A stretch of 64,000 nucleotides of DNA from Dehalococcoidia bacterium. Lineage in GTDB: Bacteria > Chloroflexota > Dehalococcoidia > Bin125. The position numbers were made by a program, and so were the translations under genes. The notes beneath the pieces were generated by a model that saw nothing but the letters and a program-made list of their open reading frames with translations, had not been told where the DNA came from and ran no database searches. Location: assembly GCA_022825265.1 (NCBI GenBank), contig JAJDXE010000010.1, forward strand, positions 682,001 to 746,000, in the 5' to 3' direction. Below are positions 1-9,950 of the stretch, one piece after another (position 1 is the first letter of the stretch; each line of letters opens with the position of its first letter).

Positions 1-506
1 TTCCAGTTGGGCGGATCGCCCGGACCGCCGCCCGAGTACATGAACCCGCCGCGCGCCTGACCAACGGCGTCCAGCGCAGGCAAGTGGGCCTCATCGCCCT
101 TGAAGCCATAGCCGGCCGTCGCCGCGTGAATCAGTCCCGGATTGAGCTCCGTCAGCGCCTCTGTCGACAAACCCAGCTTCTCGAATGTGCCCGGTCGATA
201 GTTCTCGATGAACACATCAGTATCGACGATGAGATCGCGGAACAGTTCCTGTCCCCGCTCCGACTTCAGGTCCAGCGCCAGTGACCGTTTGTTTCGGTTG
301 ACCGCCTCGAACAGCGCCGAGTGTCCGTCGGGCATCATGTTGGGAATCCCAGCCACCGACTCGACAAAGCGAGCGGCATCCGGACGGCTTGGCGACTCAA
401 TTTTGATCACGTCCGCGCCGAGATCGCCCAGCATCATCCCGCCGATCGGCCCAAATCCCCAGGTCGAGCACTCCAACACCTTGATGCCATCAAGCGGACC
501 AGCCAT
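1..506 (-). CDS. CaiB/BaiF family CoA-transferase, C-terminus cut by window edge
   Basis: Family III CoA-transferases move CoA between organic acids. The first 168 residues are visible, running off the left edge with no stop. The opening MAGPLDGIKVLECSTWGFGP, the LGDLGADVIKIE motif (about residues 25-37), NRNKRSLALDLKS and FIENYRPGTFEKLG are classic CaiB signatures. The catalytic Asp region (usually near residue 169) is at or beyond the edge. The ATG at 506 precedes the canonical family N-terminus, and GAGGAG lies just upstream. It is downstream of, and on the same strand as, methylmalonyl-CoA mutase, so a role in acyl-CoA metabolism is likely. The substrate cannot be told. Confidence 0.9.
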   Translation of the reverse strand, partial: MAGPLDGIKVLECSTWGFGPIGGMMLGDLGADVIKIESPSRPDAARFVESVAGIPNMMPDGHSALFEAVNRNKRSLALDLKSERGQELFRDLIVDTDVFIENYRPGTFEKLGLSTEALTELNPGLIHAATAGYGFKGDEAHLPALDAVGQARGGFMYSGGGPGDPPNW

Positions 507-538
507 GGTGTGCTCCTCTCGCTCGGTCGTCGTGCGTC

Positions 539-2215
<1,677 letters not shown>

Positions 2216-2284
2216 CGCCAACTCCCACCTGGAACCGCTCGCTATCCGTCGAGTATACGAAGGCCGCCAACGAGGCAGCCGCGC

Positions 2285-2719
2285 CTATCTCCGCCCAATC
2301 GTCCCAATCGCCAGACTCGCCACCAGCTCCTCATACTCCTGCTGTGTCATCGCCGGACCGATGAACCCGGGACACGCCAAGTCCCGGATCACGACCGGAG
2401 ACTGGCCTTCCGCCAACTCCAGCCGAAACGGGTAGTCACGGCAGCCCTTCGGCCTGACCTCGTACGCCCCGCAACGCAGATCATCGCCGAGCAACACGCA
2501 GGCATCCTCGACCTGGCGCATCAGGATCATCGCGCCCCGCTCATCCAACACCTCGGAGACATCAACCTCACCCGCGAGCCGTGTCACTTCGTCCTCGCCG
2601 AGATCGACCCGATACGGATTGCGGCAGCACATGGCTGCGCACTCGTCGGCGATGCATCGAAACGATGGAGTGCCGGGGCGCACGACAGGATCGTCGTCCT
2701 GCCGTGCGTCTTCGGTCAT
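2285..2719 (-). CDS. YkgJ-family cysteine-cluster protein
   Basis: A 144-aa protein with the CxxxxCCxxP-type cluster (FRCIADECAAMCCRNPYRVD, about residues 21-40) followed by further cysteines (DACVLL, RCGAYEVRPKGCRDYPF, LACPGF). This is the pattern of the YkgJ/UPF0153 family, thought to chelate zinc or an Fe-S cluster. The biochemical function is not established. It lies 12 bp downstream of the KamA-like radical SAM gene on the same strand, so the two are probably cotranscribed; a role in maturing or protecting that radical enzyme is an inference from position only. Confidence 0.8.
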   Translation of the reverse strand: MTEDARQDDDPVVRPGTPSFRCIADECAAMCCRNPYRVDLGEDEVTRLAGEVDVSEVLDERGAMILMRQVEDACVLLGDDLRCGAYEVRPKGCRDYPFRLELAEGQSPVVIRDLACPGFIGPAMTQQEYEELVASLAIGTIGRR

Positions 2720-2731
2720 GTGATCCGAGGC

Positions 2732-4159
2732 CTAGAGACCGCCCGCAGCGGCGCTGTCGAGCAGCATGACTCGAGTCTCCTCACGCGACCAGGGCGAGCC
2801 TTCTTCGGCCAGCAGTTCTCGCAGGCGTTCCTCGTAGAAGAACTCGTCGCCCTCGGCCGGCTCCAGCTCGTCCAGCCAGCTCGCGCTGTCGGAGTACTTG
2901 GCGAAGAACGGCTTGCCGACCCACTCAGGATCCCGTCCCTGGAGGAATCGCAGCACAATCAGCTTCTCACCCCGGAACTCGGAAACGCCGAGGATCTGGA
3001 CTTTGCCCGGACCGGCCGACATCGACGGTCCGCGCACCGTCCGGGCCACTCCTGAGACCCTTGCGTACGCGCCGCGGAAGATCTCCTGGCAGTCGACCAG
3101 CGGCAACTCGAAATAGCGCTTCGCCCCGGTGTCGCGCGCGACGAACAGGTAGTAGGGCACGCAGCCGGCCTGTGTTTGCTCGGCCCACATGTCGGCGAGC
3201 AGCTGCGAGTCCGCATTGATGTGGTTGAGCAGCGGCGTCTGCGTGCGAATCTGCGCGCCGGTCTCGCGAATCCGCTTGACCGCCTCAAGCGCCACGGAGG
3301 TGCGCAGCTCGGCCGGATGGTTGAAGTGCGCCATCAACGCAAGCTGCATCCCTGCGTCCGTCACCTCGCGGAACAGATCGAGCAGGTCCTCGGCGTCGTC
3401 GTCGTAGAGGAATCGGTGCGGCCAGTAGGCGATCGCCTTCGAGCCAATCCGCACCGTGCGCAGGTTGTGGCCGGCGTCGGGCTTGGTGAGCGGCTCGATG
3501 TACTCGCGCAGCGTCTTCGTCTTCATGATCAGCGGGTCGCCGCCGGTGAAGAGGATGTCGGAGATTTCGTGATGCTCCGACAGGTAGCCGCGCAGCAACT
3601 CCCCCTCGCGCATCGCGAACTTCTTGCCCTCCAGCCCGACGAACTGCGGCCAGCGGAAGCAGAACGTGCAGTACGCGTGGCAGGTCTGACCCTGTGAGGG
3701 GAAGAACAGCGCCGTCTCGCGGTACTTGTGCTGCATCCCCGGCAGCGGCTCGTCCCGCAGGCTGGGCATGTTGTGTTCCATCTGACCCGCCGGGTGCGGA
3801 TTCAGCGTCATCCGGATCTCGTCCGCCACGACCTTCAGCTCGCGCGAATTCTTGCCCGAGTCGATCGCCGCCGCCATCTTGTCGAAGTCGGCCGGCGCCA
3901 GCATGTCCTTCTGCGGGAACGTCAGCCGGAACATGCCGTCGTTGAGCGCGTCGTCCCAGTTGATCAGATGGTCGACCACATAGCGGTTCGACTTGAACGG
4001 CAGCACCCGGCCGACGACGTTGATGTTGTAGACCACCTCGTCCGGCAGCGCCTGGATCTGCTCCAGCTGCTCAAAGTTGTGCAGGTTGATCGCCTGGTAG
4101 CGCTCGGACCCAAAGTCCTGAGATTCCAGGTTGACCACGTCGTATTGATTGCTGGTCAT
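2732..4159 (-). CDS. KamA-family radical SAM aminomutase (lysine 2,3-aminomutase-like)
   Basis: A 475-aa radical SAM enzyme. The cluster motif is C160-x3-C164-x2-C167 (TCHAYCTFCFRW), followed by the SAM-binding GGDP segment (LFTGGDPLIMKT), as in lysine 2,3-aminomutase. KamA uses PLP plus SAM to shift an alpha-amino group to the beta carbon. A candidate PLP lysine lies in SAGPGKVQI, matching the position of the family's PGGGGK. The aspartate expected just before that loop in lysine-specific enzymes is not evident (GPSMSAGPGK), so the substrate may not be lysine. ATG 4159 is chosen because AGAGGAAA lies about 9 nt upstream; ATGs at 4180 and 4177 are in frame. It heads a two-gene unit with the YkgJ protein. 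Confidence 0.87.
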   Translation of the reverse strand: MTSNQYDVVNLESQDFGSERYQAINLHNFEQLEQIQALPDEVVYNINVVGRVLPFKSNRYVVDHLINWDDALNDGMFRLTFPQKDMLAPADFDKMAAAIDSGKNSRELKVVADEIRMTLNPHPAGQMEHNMPSLRDEPLPGMQHKYRETALFFPSQGQTCHAYCTFCFRWPQFVGLEGKKFAMREGELLRGYLSEHHEISDILFTGGDPLIMKTKTLREYIEPLTKPDAGHNLRTVRIGSKAIAYWPHRFLYDDDAEDLLDLFREVTDAGMQLALMAHFNHPAELRTSVALEAVKRIRETGAQIRTQTPLLNHINADSQLLADMWAEQTQAGCVPYYLFVARDTGAKRYFELPLVDCQEIFRGAYARVSGVARTVRGPSMSAGPGKVQILGVSEFRGEKLIVLRFLQGRDPEWVGKPFFAKYSDSASWLDELEPAEGDEFFYEERLRELLAEEGSPWSREETRVMLLDSAAAGGL

Positions 4160-4495
4160 TGTGGCATTTCCTCTCATCATCGCGGCGCGGAGGCGACCGC
4201 CAACATCGCGCGCGATTCATCGCTCACTTGCTCGATCTCACTCTAGAAGCATTCTATCCGCTGCCAATTGCGGCCGAAGTACGGTCGAAGTACGGTCGAT
4301 GTCGAATGCTGAACTTGATAAAGTACATTAGTTCCGATATTATGGACGATAACCGTTTGGCCAGACCGGGCCGCAAGCAGCCACAGGAGTCGTCATGTCC
4401 TCGACCGTCGCGCCTCGCCCGGCCTGCCCGAGGAATTCGCGCAAACCTGCAACAACCATGCCGAGATTGACACAGATTGCACCCCTCGATCTCGC

Positions 4496-4517
4496 GATCT
4501 CCCGTAAAACACTGGAG
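4496..4517 (+). repeat. 22-bp dispersed repeat, copy 1
   Basis: Reads GATCTCCCGTAAAACACTGG plus AG. It matches the copy at 4741-4762 at 20 of 22 positions. The element is partly palindromic (CTCC...GGAG around GTAAAACAC). Weaker similarity continues downstream in both copies (CGTGC, then CCTTCAGGAGAA versus CCTCAGAAGAAA), so the duplicated unit may once have been about 60 bp. Confidence 0.6.
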
Positions 4518-4538
4518 TTTCGTGCGATCTGGCCTTCA

Positions 4539-4554
4539 GGAGAATTTTTTCTCC
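4539..4554. other. Short inverted repeat GGAGAA-TTTT-TTCTCC
   Basis: Perfect 6-bp arms (4539-4544 and 4549-4554) around a TTTT loop, in the downstream arm of the first 22-bp repeat. It could be a weak hairpin or a protein-binding palindrome; function unknown. Confidence 0.4.
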
Positions 4555-4660
4555 GCGGCGCGATCCATTCGCACCCGCATCGCGACGTGCTCGCCCTCGA
4601 ACCGGGTCTCGTTCCCTCCCGGGATGCACCGACGTGGTCTGCCGCTGGCTGTTCAATCCG

Positions 4661-4738
4661 ACCAAACCGAGCTGAACTGAGTTGAACAGAGCTGAACAGA
4701 GCTAAACCAGGCTGAACAAACCTGAACAACCTGAACAC
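4661..4738 (+). repeat. Degenerate tandem array with 10-bp period, consensus GCTGAACARA
   Basis: Successive decamers start at 4671 (GCTGAACTGA), 4681 (GTTGAACAGA), 4691 (GCTGAACAGA), 4701 (GCTAAACCAG), 4711 (GCTGAACAAA), 4721 (CCTGAACAAC) and about 4731 (CTGAACACG), with a decayed unit at 4661. Extra CTGAACA copies occur near 4802, 4808 and 4841. A 10-bp spacing puts each unit on the same DNA face, which suits cooperative protein binding, although slippage alone could also create it. Confidence 0.75.
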
Positions 4739-4740
4739 GC

Positions 4741-4762
4741 GATCCCCTGTAAAACACTGGAG
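4741..4762 (+). repeat. 22-bp dispersed repeat, copy 2
   Basis: GATCCCCTGTAAAACACTGG plus AG, differing from copy 1 (4496-4517) at two positions. The two copies are direct repeats flanking the 10-bp array and about 220 bp of non-coding DNA. Confidence 0.6.
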
Positions 4763-4872
4763 ATCGTGCCGGCAGAGCCTCAGAAGAAAAATCTTGCCTG
4801 AACATCTGAACACAGCCGCTCTCCGGGGAAAGCAGAGGCTGAACAGTGGCCCCGATCCTCCCAGGACGGCCC

Positions 4873-5763
4873 TTAGCCGTCTCGGCGAGTCAGGGTGATC
4901 AGCCCGATCTCCGGGCGGCAGTCGAAGCGCAGGGGAACGTGCGCTGTGCCGAATCCGCGGCTCACCACGACCTGCATGCCTTCGAGATCGAACACCCCCG
5001 ACGGCCGGCTCCTGCTGACGAGACGAGAGTGGCGCAACGGCGCGCCCCAGCCCGGCAACCGGATCTGCCCGCCGTGCGTGTGGCCGCTGAGCACAATCGA
5101 AGGTCCGCCTTCGGCTTTGCTCGGCAGGCGGAGCGCGGCGTCCGGCGCATGAGTGAGCAGCATCGAGAAGCCCTCGGGAGGCGGAACCGCCGACTCCAGT
5201 CGAGCCATCCGCACCGAGTCGTCGCCGGCGCCGCCAAGACGCACCAACTCGCCGCCGATCTCCAGCGACCGCCACTCATTCCGCAGGACGACGATGCCGG
5301 ATGCCTCCAGCCGCTCGACAAACGGCTTGGGATTGACGAATCGCCGCGGCGAGCCCAGCGCGCGGTCGACATTGAACGACAGCCACTCGTCGAACGTGCG
5401 CACCGGCTGGCAGTAGTCGTGAGCCCCCAGCGTCGCGTACACCCCGAAGGGAGCGCGCAGCTGGGTCAGCGCGTCGGCGGCCGAGTCCCAGCCCGCCGAG
5501 GTCTCGACGTAGTCGCCGGTGCAGCAGACCAGGTCGTACTCAAGCGGCCAGACCTTCTCGACAAACCGACCGACCGAGTCGCCATCCGCCGGAAAGTGCG
5601 TATCCGAGACATGCAGAATCCGCAGACCCTCGAGTCCGACCGGCAGATCCGGAATCTGCAGCCGACGCTCGGTGATTTCGACCGCCGTCGACTCCCACCA
5701 GGCATACAGCGCCGCGCCAACGCCGAGCGCGCCAGCCCAGCCGACCAGACTGGAGAGGCTCAA
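4873..5763 (-). CDS. Membrane-anchored metallophosphoesterase (YaeI/YkuE-like)
   Basis: A calcineurin-like phosphoesterase of 296 aa that hydrolyses phosphomono- or diesters with a dinuclear metal centre. Motifs run in order: LHVSDTHF (D-x-H), CTGDYV (GD), LGAHDY (replacing the usual GNHD, so Ala stands where Asn normally ligates metal) and SGHTHGGQ (GHTHGG). The hydrophobic N-terminus (about 1-22) is an anchor or signal, so the catalytic domain is probably outside. YaeI/YkuE relatives act on lipid or envelope phosphates; the substrate here is unknown. The start is TTG at 5763, 5 bp after the aldo/keto reductase stop, suggesting translational coupling. Confidence 0.87.
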   Translation of the reverse strand: MSLSSLVGWAGALGVGAALYAWWESTAVEITERRLQIPDLPVGLEGLRILHVSDTHFPADGDSVGRFVEKVWPLEYDLVCCTGDYVETSAGWDSAADALTQLRAPFGVYATLGAHDYCQPVRTFDEWLSFNVDRALGSPRRFVNPKPFVERLEASGIVVLRNEWRSLEIGGELVRLGGAGDDSVRMARLESAVPPPEGFSMLLTHAPDAALRLPSKAEGGPSIVLSGHTHGGQIRLPGWGAPLRHSRLVSRSRPSGVFDLEGMQVVVSRGFGTAHVPLRFDCRPEIGLITLTRRDG

Positions 5764-5768
5764 CGCAC

Positions 5769-6719
5769 TCAGCCGAGGATCTCATTGACCGCTGCGAAGT
5801 CCTCAGCCGTAAGCTCCCAACTCAGTGTCGCAGCGACGTTGGCCTCGATCTGCTCCGGTTTGGTCGCGCCGGCGATCACCGACGACACCGCCGGATCCGA
5901 CGCCAACCAGCTCAGCGCCAGATCGAGGATCGTGTGGCCGTTGTCTTCGGCGAACCCGGTCAGGCCGTCCAGCTTGTCCCAGTTGGCCTCCGAGGTCAGC
6001 GCGCCGATCCTCGCCGGCATCGCCTGCGCCCACGCCGCCAGACGCGTGCCCTCAGGCAGATCGGCGTTTCGCGTGTACTTGCCGGTCAGGAAGCCCGAGG
6101 CCAACGGGAAGAACGGCAGTTGGCCCAGCCCGAACTCGCGGCAAGCCGGCATGATCTCCGGCTCGATCTTGCGCTCCAGCAGGCTCCACTCGTTCTGCGC
6201 CGAGACGAATCTCACAAAGCCCTTGGACCGCGCCGCCCAGTCGGCGTCGGCGATCTGCCAACCGCTGAAGTTCGAATGCCCGATGTAGCGCACCACGCCG
6301 CGGTGAACGAGATCGGACAACGCGTCCAGCGTCTCCTCGATCGGCGTCTCCGAGTCCGGCTGGTGCATCTGGTAGACGTCGATGTAGTCGGTGCCCAGAC
6401 GCCTCAGCGAGCGTTCGACCGCCTTCTCGATGTAATGCCGCGATCCGCCTCTCGTGAACGGACCCTCGCCGACCGGCATCGCGAACTTGGTTGCGATCAG
6501 CACATCTTCCCGCCGAGATCCCAGCGCCCGGCCCAGGTACTCCTCCGACAGCCCGCCGCCGTAGATGTCGGCCGTGTCGAAGAAGTTGATCCCCGCGTCC
6601 AGCGCGGCATCAACGACCGTCTTCGAGCCCTCATAGTCCAGACGCATCCCAAAGTTGTTCGTGCCCAGGCCAGCCAATGACACCTGCAGACCTGAGTTGC
6701 CGAGCCGTCGATACTTCAT
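5769..6719 (-). CDS. Aldo/keto reductase
   Basis: A 316-aa NADPH-dependent reductase of the AKR superfamily, reducing aldehydes or ketones to alcohols. MKYRRLGNSGLQVSLAGLGT starts the barrel. The catalytic tetrad is visible as FDTADIYGGG (Asp, Tyr), IATKF (Lys) and YQMHQPD (His). The C-terminal SSVIAGATKPEQIEANV is the cofactor-phosphate loop. ATG 6719 is chosen since the family N-terminus begins there, with GGAGAAATGGGA upstream. It resembles YajO/YghZ-type proteins; the substrate is unknown. A second aldo/keto reductase is at 23.8-24.8 kb. Confidence 0.9.
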   Translation of the reverse strand: MKYRRLGNSGLQVSLAGLGTNNFGMRLDYEGSKTVVDAALDAGINFFDTADIYGGGLSEEYLGRALGSRREDVLIATKFAMPVGEGPFTRGGSRHYIEKAVERSLRRLGTDYIDVYQMHQPDSETPIEETLDALSDLVHRGVVRYIGHSNFSGWQIADADWAARSKGFVRFVSAQNEWSLLERKIEPEIMPACREFGLGQLPFFPLASGFLTGKYTRNADLPEGTRLAAWAQAMPARIGALTSEANWDKLDGLTGFAEDNGHTILDLALSWLASDPAVSSVIAGATKPEQIEANVAATLSWELTAEDFAAVNEILG

Positions 6720-6825
6720 TGCAATTCCCATTTCTCCAGCGCCCTGGGGCTGTCTCATCCAGAGCTTACGGCCTCGTCACCGCCGGTTGATGCAAGGACA
6801 TCGGAAACACGGCAAAGTAGAGGAG

Positions 6826-8043
6826 ATGCATCCCTCGCCTGGTGTCCGGCTGATCGCGTTGACCCTGCTGCTCGCGGCCCTGACCGCCGTCATGTACAAC
6901 CGAGGCTCCGCGCGCGCCGAGGGCGGCGTCCCGATCCCAGCTCCCGCCGGCACCGAGTGGAGCATCGTCGCCGGCTACAACACCGGCACCCACGGCGATC
7001 ATGATGGCAGCGATCCACACGCGATCGACATCGTCCGCACCGACGCCTCCACCGACTGGACTCGCGTCCTCTCGCCCGTCGACGGCGAGGTCACCTGGTT
7101 CGACCACAATGGGATCAGCATCGTCGACAGCAATGGCTACGCACACTTGCTTGTCCACATCGATCCCGATGATCACATCGAGCGAGGGCTAAGGGTCAAG
7201 GTCGGCGACCAAGTTGGCCGTGTCTTCCCGGTCGGCTACGACTACAACGGCGGCATCGCGCACATTCACTACGCAATCCACAACACATCGGGCGGCGGCT
7301 ATCTCGACCGGACGATCCCTTTCACCGGCATGTACGCAATCGAGGGCCAAGAACTGCACTGGTCTGACGAGTACAACCTGCACAGCGGACGAGAGTTCAC
7401 GTCGACCAACACTCAAAACTGGACCGCGCCTACCATCATCCCTTCCGAGGACGATCCAGACGCGGAGACGCCCGACACCGAAGAAGAGACGATCATCGAG
7501 CCGGAACCTGAGCCAGAGCCGGTCTGGACCATCCCGGCGGATGCGCCGATCGGCGGCTGGCACACCGTCGGCGTGCAGCGCAATACGTCGGTTGCCGGGC
7601 TTGAGAAGATGCTCGACGCCCCGCTCAGCGAGTTGGTCTTCCACGACGCTCGAGACAACACCTATCACCGCTTCGATCCGAACAATCCCGATTCCGCCGG
7701 CGTCGCCGTCCGCTCGCTCAAGGCCGGGCAAGCCGTCTGGGCGCTCGTCAATCCTGGGTCACCGTGGCTGCCCGCGCCTCCAAGCGAGCCTCGGCAGGTC
7801 ACCATCCGGCTGTCCAGAGGTCCCAACCTGATCTCCTGGCAAGGGCCCGACCGTGACGTGGCCGAGGCGCTGCGCAACGTCGCCCACTTCAGCCACGCCT
7901 ACCGCTACGACCCCTACACCCGGAACTGGCGCTTCTGGTCGCCCGACGCGCCCGACTTCCTCAACACGCTGGACACGCTCAAGTCAGGTGACGCGCTCTA
8001 CATCGTGGTGCGCGTCGGCTCAATCTGGACCCAGTTGCCGTGA
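6826..8043 (+). CDS. Secreted M23-like (LytM-fold) protein with duplicated C-terminal surface domain
   Basis: A 405-aa protein with a signal peptide (VRLIALTLLLAALTAVMY, cleavage near ARA). Residues about 40-165 look like the LytM/M23 peptidase fold: SDPHAIDIV for the first ligand region, GEVTWFDH, then HIHYAIH matching the HxH zinc motif. M23 enzymes cut peptidoglycan cross-bridges; activity here is likely but unproven because the first motif is HxxD, not HxxxD. After an acidic Pro/Glu linker come two tandem copies of a domain (from IGGWHTVGV and PNLISWQGP) that also ends the 774-aa surface protein at 11.7 kb. Start ambiguous: ATG 6826 or in-frame ATG 6790. Confidence 0.75.
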   Translation: MHPSPGVRLIALTLLLAALTAVMYNRGSARAEGGVPIPAPAGTEWSIVAGYNTGTHGDHDGSDPHAIDIVRTDASTDWTRVLSPVDGEVTWFDHNGISIVDSNGYAHLLVHIDPDDHIERGLRVKVGDQVGRVFPVGYDYNGGIAHIHYAIHNTSGGGYLDRTIPFTGMYAIEGQELHWSDEYNLHSGREFTSTNTQNWTAPTIIPSEDDPDAETPDTEEETIIEPEPEPEPVWTIPADAPIGGWHTVGVQRNTSVAGLEKMLDAPLSELVFHDARDNTYHRFDPNNPDSAGVAVRSLKAGQAVWALVNPGSPWLPAPPSEPRQVTIRLSRGPNLISWQGPDRDVAEALRNVAHFSHAYRYDPYTRNWRFWSPDAPDFLNTLDTLKSGDALYIVVRVGSIWTQLP

Positions 8044-8099
8044 TCCCCAGTCCCGGCCTCACCGTTCCCGCCCCACTGCCGAGCGGGAGCTGGAAAGGA

Positions 8100-8123
8100 A
8101 CGAGCCCGCCGAAGCGGGCTCGT
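8100..8123. terminator. Bidirectional terminator hairpin
   Basis: ACGAGCCCGC (8100-8109), loop CGAA, GCGGGCTCGT (8114-8123): a perfect 10-bp GC stem between two convergent genes that stop at 8043 and 8147. No long T tract. Confidence 0.65.
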
Positions 8124-8146
8124 CAGGTTCACCGGGCTGGTGCCGA

Positions 8147-9811
8147 CTAGCGCTGTAGCCAGCCGAACTGCTGCTTGCGACGCTGCGCTCCGGGCGAAAT
8201 CTCGACGTTGATCAGGGTCGAGCCCTCTTGCTGGAACGAGTCGTCCAGCGCGGCCTCGAGCTCTTCTGGCGAGCGGCAGTAGTAGCCCTTGCCGCCGAAG
8301 GCTTCCATGATCTTCTCGTAATGGGCCATCGGCGTGAGCTGACCCGGGCTGAGCATGCCCGACTCGTACTCGTCCGGCAGCTCCGGAGCGCCGCCGCCGA
8401 TGCCGTTGTTGTTGAAGATGATCCACGTGATCGGGAGCTTCTGCCGGACTGCGGTCTCGACCTCGCCGGGACCGAATCCGAAGGCCGCGTCGCCCTCGAG
8501 CGCAATCACGCGCTTGCCCGGATTGACGACCTGCGCGGCCAGGGCAAAGCCCGGGCCGACGCCCATCGTGCCCCAGGTGCCGGCGTCGAGACGCTTGCGT
8601 GGCTCGTACGACTGGATCACCTGGCGCGCGATCGCCATCGTGTTCTCACCCTCGGTGACGAAGACGGCGTCGCGCGGCATTCGATCCTGGATCTCCTTGA
8701 GCGGCCGATAGTAGTTCATCGGCGACTCGTTTGAGGACATCCACTCGTTCTGGTCGATCGCCTTGCGCTCGAGTTCAGCGTTGATCGAGGCGACCCACTC
8801 GGTCGTGTCTTCAAACTTCCAGGGGTTCTCATCGAGATACTCGTTGAGTTGACCCACGACGGCCTTACCGTCGCCGACGAGCGCGACCTCGGTCGGGACG
8901 TTCGTGCCGATTTCCGAAGGCTCGATGTCGAGCTGGATGATGCGCACGCCTTCCTTGAAGCGCGGCGGCTTGCCGAAGTGAAGGATCCAGTTCAGGCGAG
9001 CGCCCAGCAAAACCACGAGGTCGGCGTTGCGCAAGACGTGCGTGCGAGCGGCGGCGGCGTTGTTCGGCGCGTCGGCGGGGACGACTCCGGCGCCCATTGG
9101 CGTGGCGATCCAGGGGATGCCGGTCTTGTCGACGAACTCCTGGACTTCCTTCTCGGCGCGCGACCAGGCCATACCCTTGCCCACGATCACGAGCGGGTTG
9201 GAGGCGGTCTTGAGCGCTTCAATCGCTGCTTCTACCGATTCGGAGGAAACGGTTGGGCGTTGCGGTTCTTCGACGCGCGGGGCCCACTGGACCTCGGACT
9301 CGTCGACCATGGCGTCGATCACGTCGCCGGGCATGTCGAGATAAACGGGGCCGGGGCGGCCGTTGATGGCGGCTCGGGTGGCCTGGGCGATGAGTCGCGG
9401 GATCAGGCGGACGTCGCGGGCCTGGTCGGACCATTTCACGAATGGTCTTGCGGCTTCGACCTGGGGGGCGTCCTGGAAGTCGCCCATCTGCGAGAGGCCG
9501 ATGTTGGCTGCGCCGCCGATCAGGATCATCGGCCAGCAGTTGGCCTGGGCGTTGCCGAGGGCGGAGATGACGTTGGTCATGCCCGGGCCCGAGACGACCA
9601 GCGCGGCCGACAGGTGGGTGCGCATGTAGGACGCGGCCTGGGCGGCGTAGCCGGCGGCCTGCTCGTGGCGGACGCCGATAAATGGCTTGCCTTCTTGTTG
9701 CCAGGCGATCGAGATTGGGACGACCGGGACTCCGACCAAGCCAAACATTTCCTCAACGCCCTGGGTTGCCAGGGACTTGGCGACGATTTGCGCGCCACTC
9801 AATTCAGCCAC
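8147..9811 (-). CDS. TPP-dependent enzyme, 2-hydroxyacyl-CoA lyase / oxalyl-CoA decarboxylase-like
   Basis: A 554-aa thiamine-diphosphate enzyme. RHEQAAGYAA carries the catalytic Glu of the cofactor-activating site. SGPGMTNVISALGNAQANCW and GDFQDAPQVEAARPFVKW resemble 2-hydroxyacyl-CoA lyase and oxalyl-CoA decarboxylase more than acetolactate synthase. The TPP/Mg motif is GDAAFGFGPGEVETAVRQ...IIFNNNGIGGG (about 440-475). Expected chemistry is cleavage of a 2-hydroxyacyl-CoA to formyl-CoA and an aldehyde, or decarboxylation of oxalyl-CoA. GTG 9811 is chosen for a clear GAGGAG 6 nt upstream. Monocistronic. Alternative: a glyoxylate carboligase-like enzyme. Confidence 0.82.
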   Translation of the reverse strand: MAELSGAQIVAKSLATQGVEEMFGLVGVPVVPISIAWQQEGKPFIGVRHEQAAGYAAQAASYMRTHLSAALVVSGPGMTNVISALGNAQANCWPMILIGGAANIGLSQMGDFQDAPQVEAARPFVKWSDQARDVRLIPRLIAQATRAAINGRPGPVYLDMPGDVIDAMVDESEVQWAPRVEEPQRPTVSSESVEAAIEALKTASNPLVIVGKGMAWSRAEKEVQEFVDKTGIPWIATPMGAGVVPADAPNNAAAARTHVLRNADLVVLLGARLNWILHFGKPPRFKEGVRIIQLDIEPSEIGTNVPTEVALVGDGKAVVGQLNEYLDENPWKFEDTTEWVASINAELERKAIDQNEWMSSNESPMNYYRPLKEIQDRMPRDAVFVTEGENTMAIARQVIQSYEPRKRLDAGTWGTMGVGPGFALAAQVVNPGKRVIALEGDAAFGFGPGEVETAVRQKLPITWIIFNNNGIGGGAPELPDEYESGMLSPGQLTPMAHYEKIMEAFGGKGYYCRSPEELEAALDDSFQQEGSTLINVEISPGAQRRKQQFGWLQR

Positions 9812-9883
9812 GGGAATCTCCTCTAGTGATATCGCTCACACTCTGGGCAGACTACACCACGATCAGAACGATCAAGACGAGCA

Positions 9884-9913
9884 GGCGGCCTCCCGATGGT
9901 TCGGGAGGCCGCC
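9884..9913 (-). terminator. Strong terminator hairpin
   Basis: GGCGGCCTCCCGA (9884-9896), loop TGGT, TCGGGAGGCCGCC (9901-9913): a perfect 13-bp stem, 37 bp downstream of the stop of the minus-strand gene at 9951 and followed on that strand by a T-richer stretch. Confidence 0.75.
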
Positions 9914-9950
9914 GTTGGTGGCGTCCGCGGGTGTTGGACTAGATGATGGG

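Larger units (their letters stand above)
4160..4872. other. Long non-coding region with repeats
   Basis: About 710 bp between kamA-like and phosphoesterase genes with no credible gene; open frames here are short or antisense extensions. It holds a tandem 11-bp duplication GAAGTACGGTC (4276-4286, 4287-4297), an AT-rich stretch (4315-4352), two copies of a 22-bp motif, a small hairpin and a 10-bp-period array, listed separately. The kamA-like promoter should lie at its left end; TAGAAT on the minus strand (4251-4256) is a possible -10 box, but no convincing -35 is seen. Confidence 0.6.

Noticed and set aside
4340..5275. A 311-codon minus-strand frame over the repeat region and phosphoesterase 3' half
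   Set aside because: Arg-rich translation out of frame with the phosphoesterase motifs; no support.
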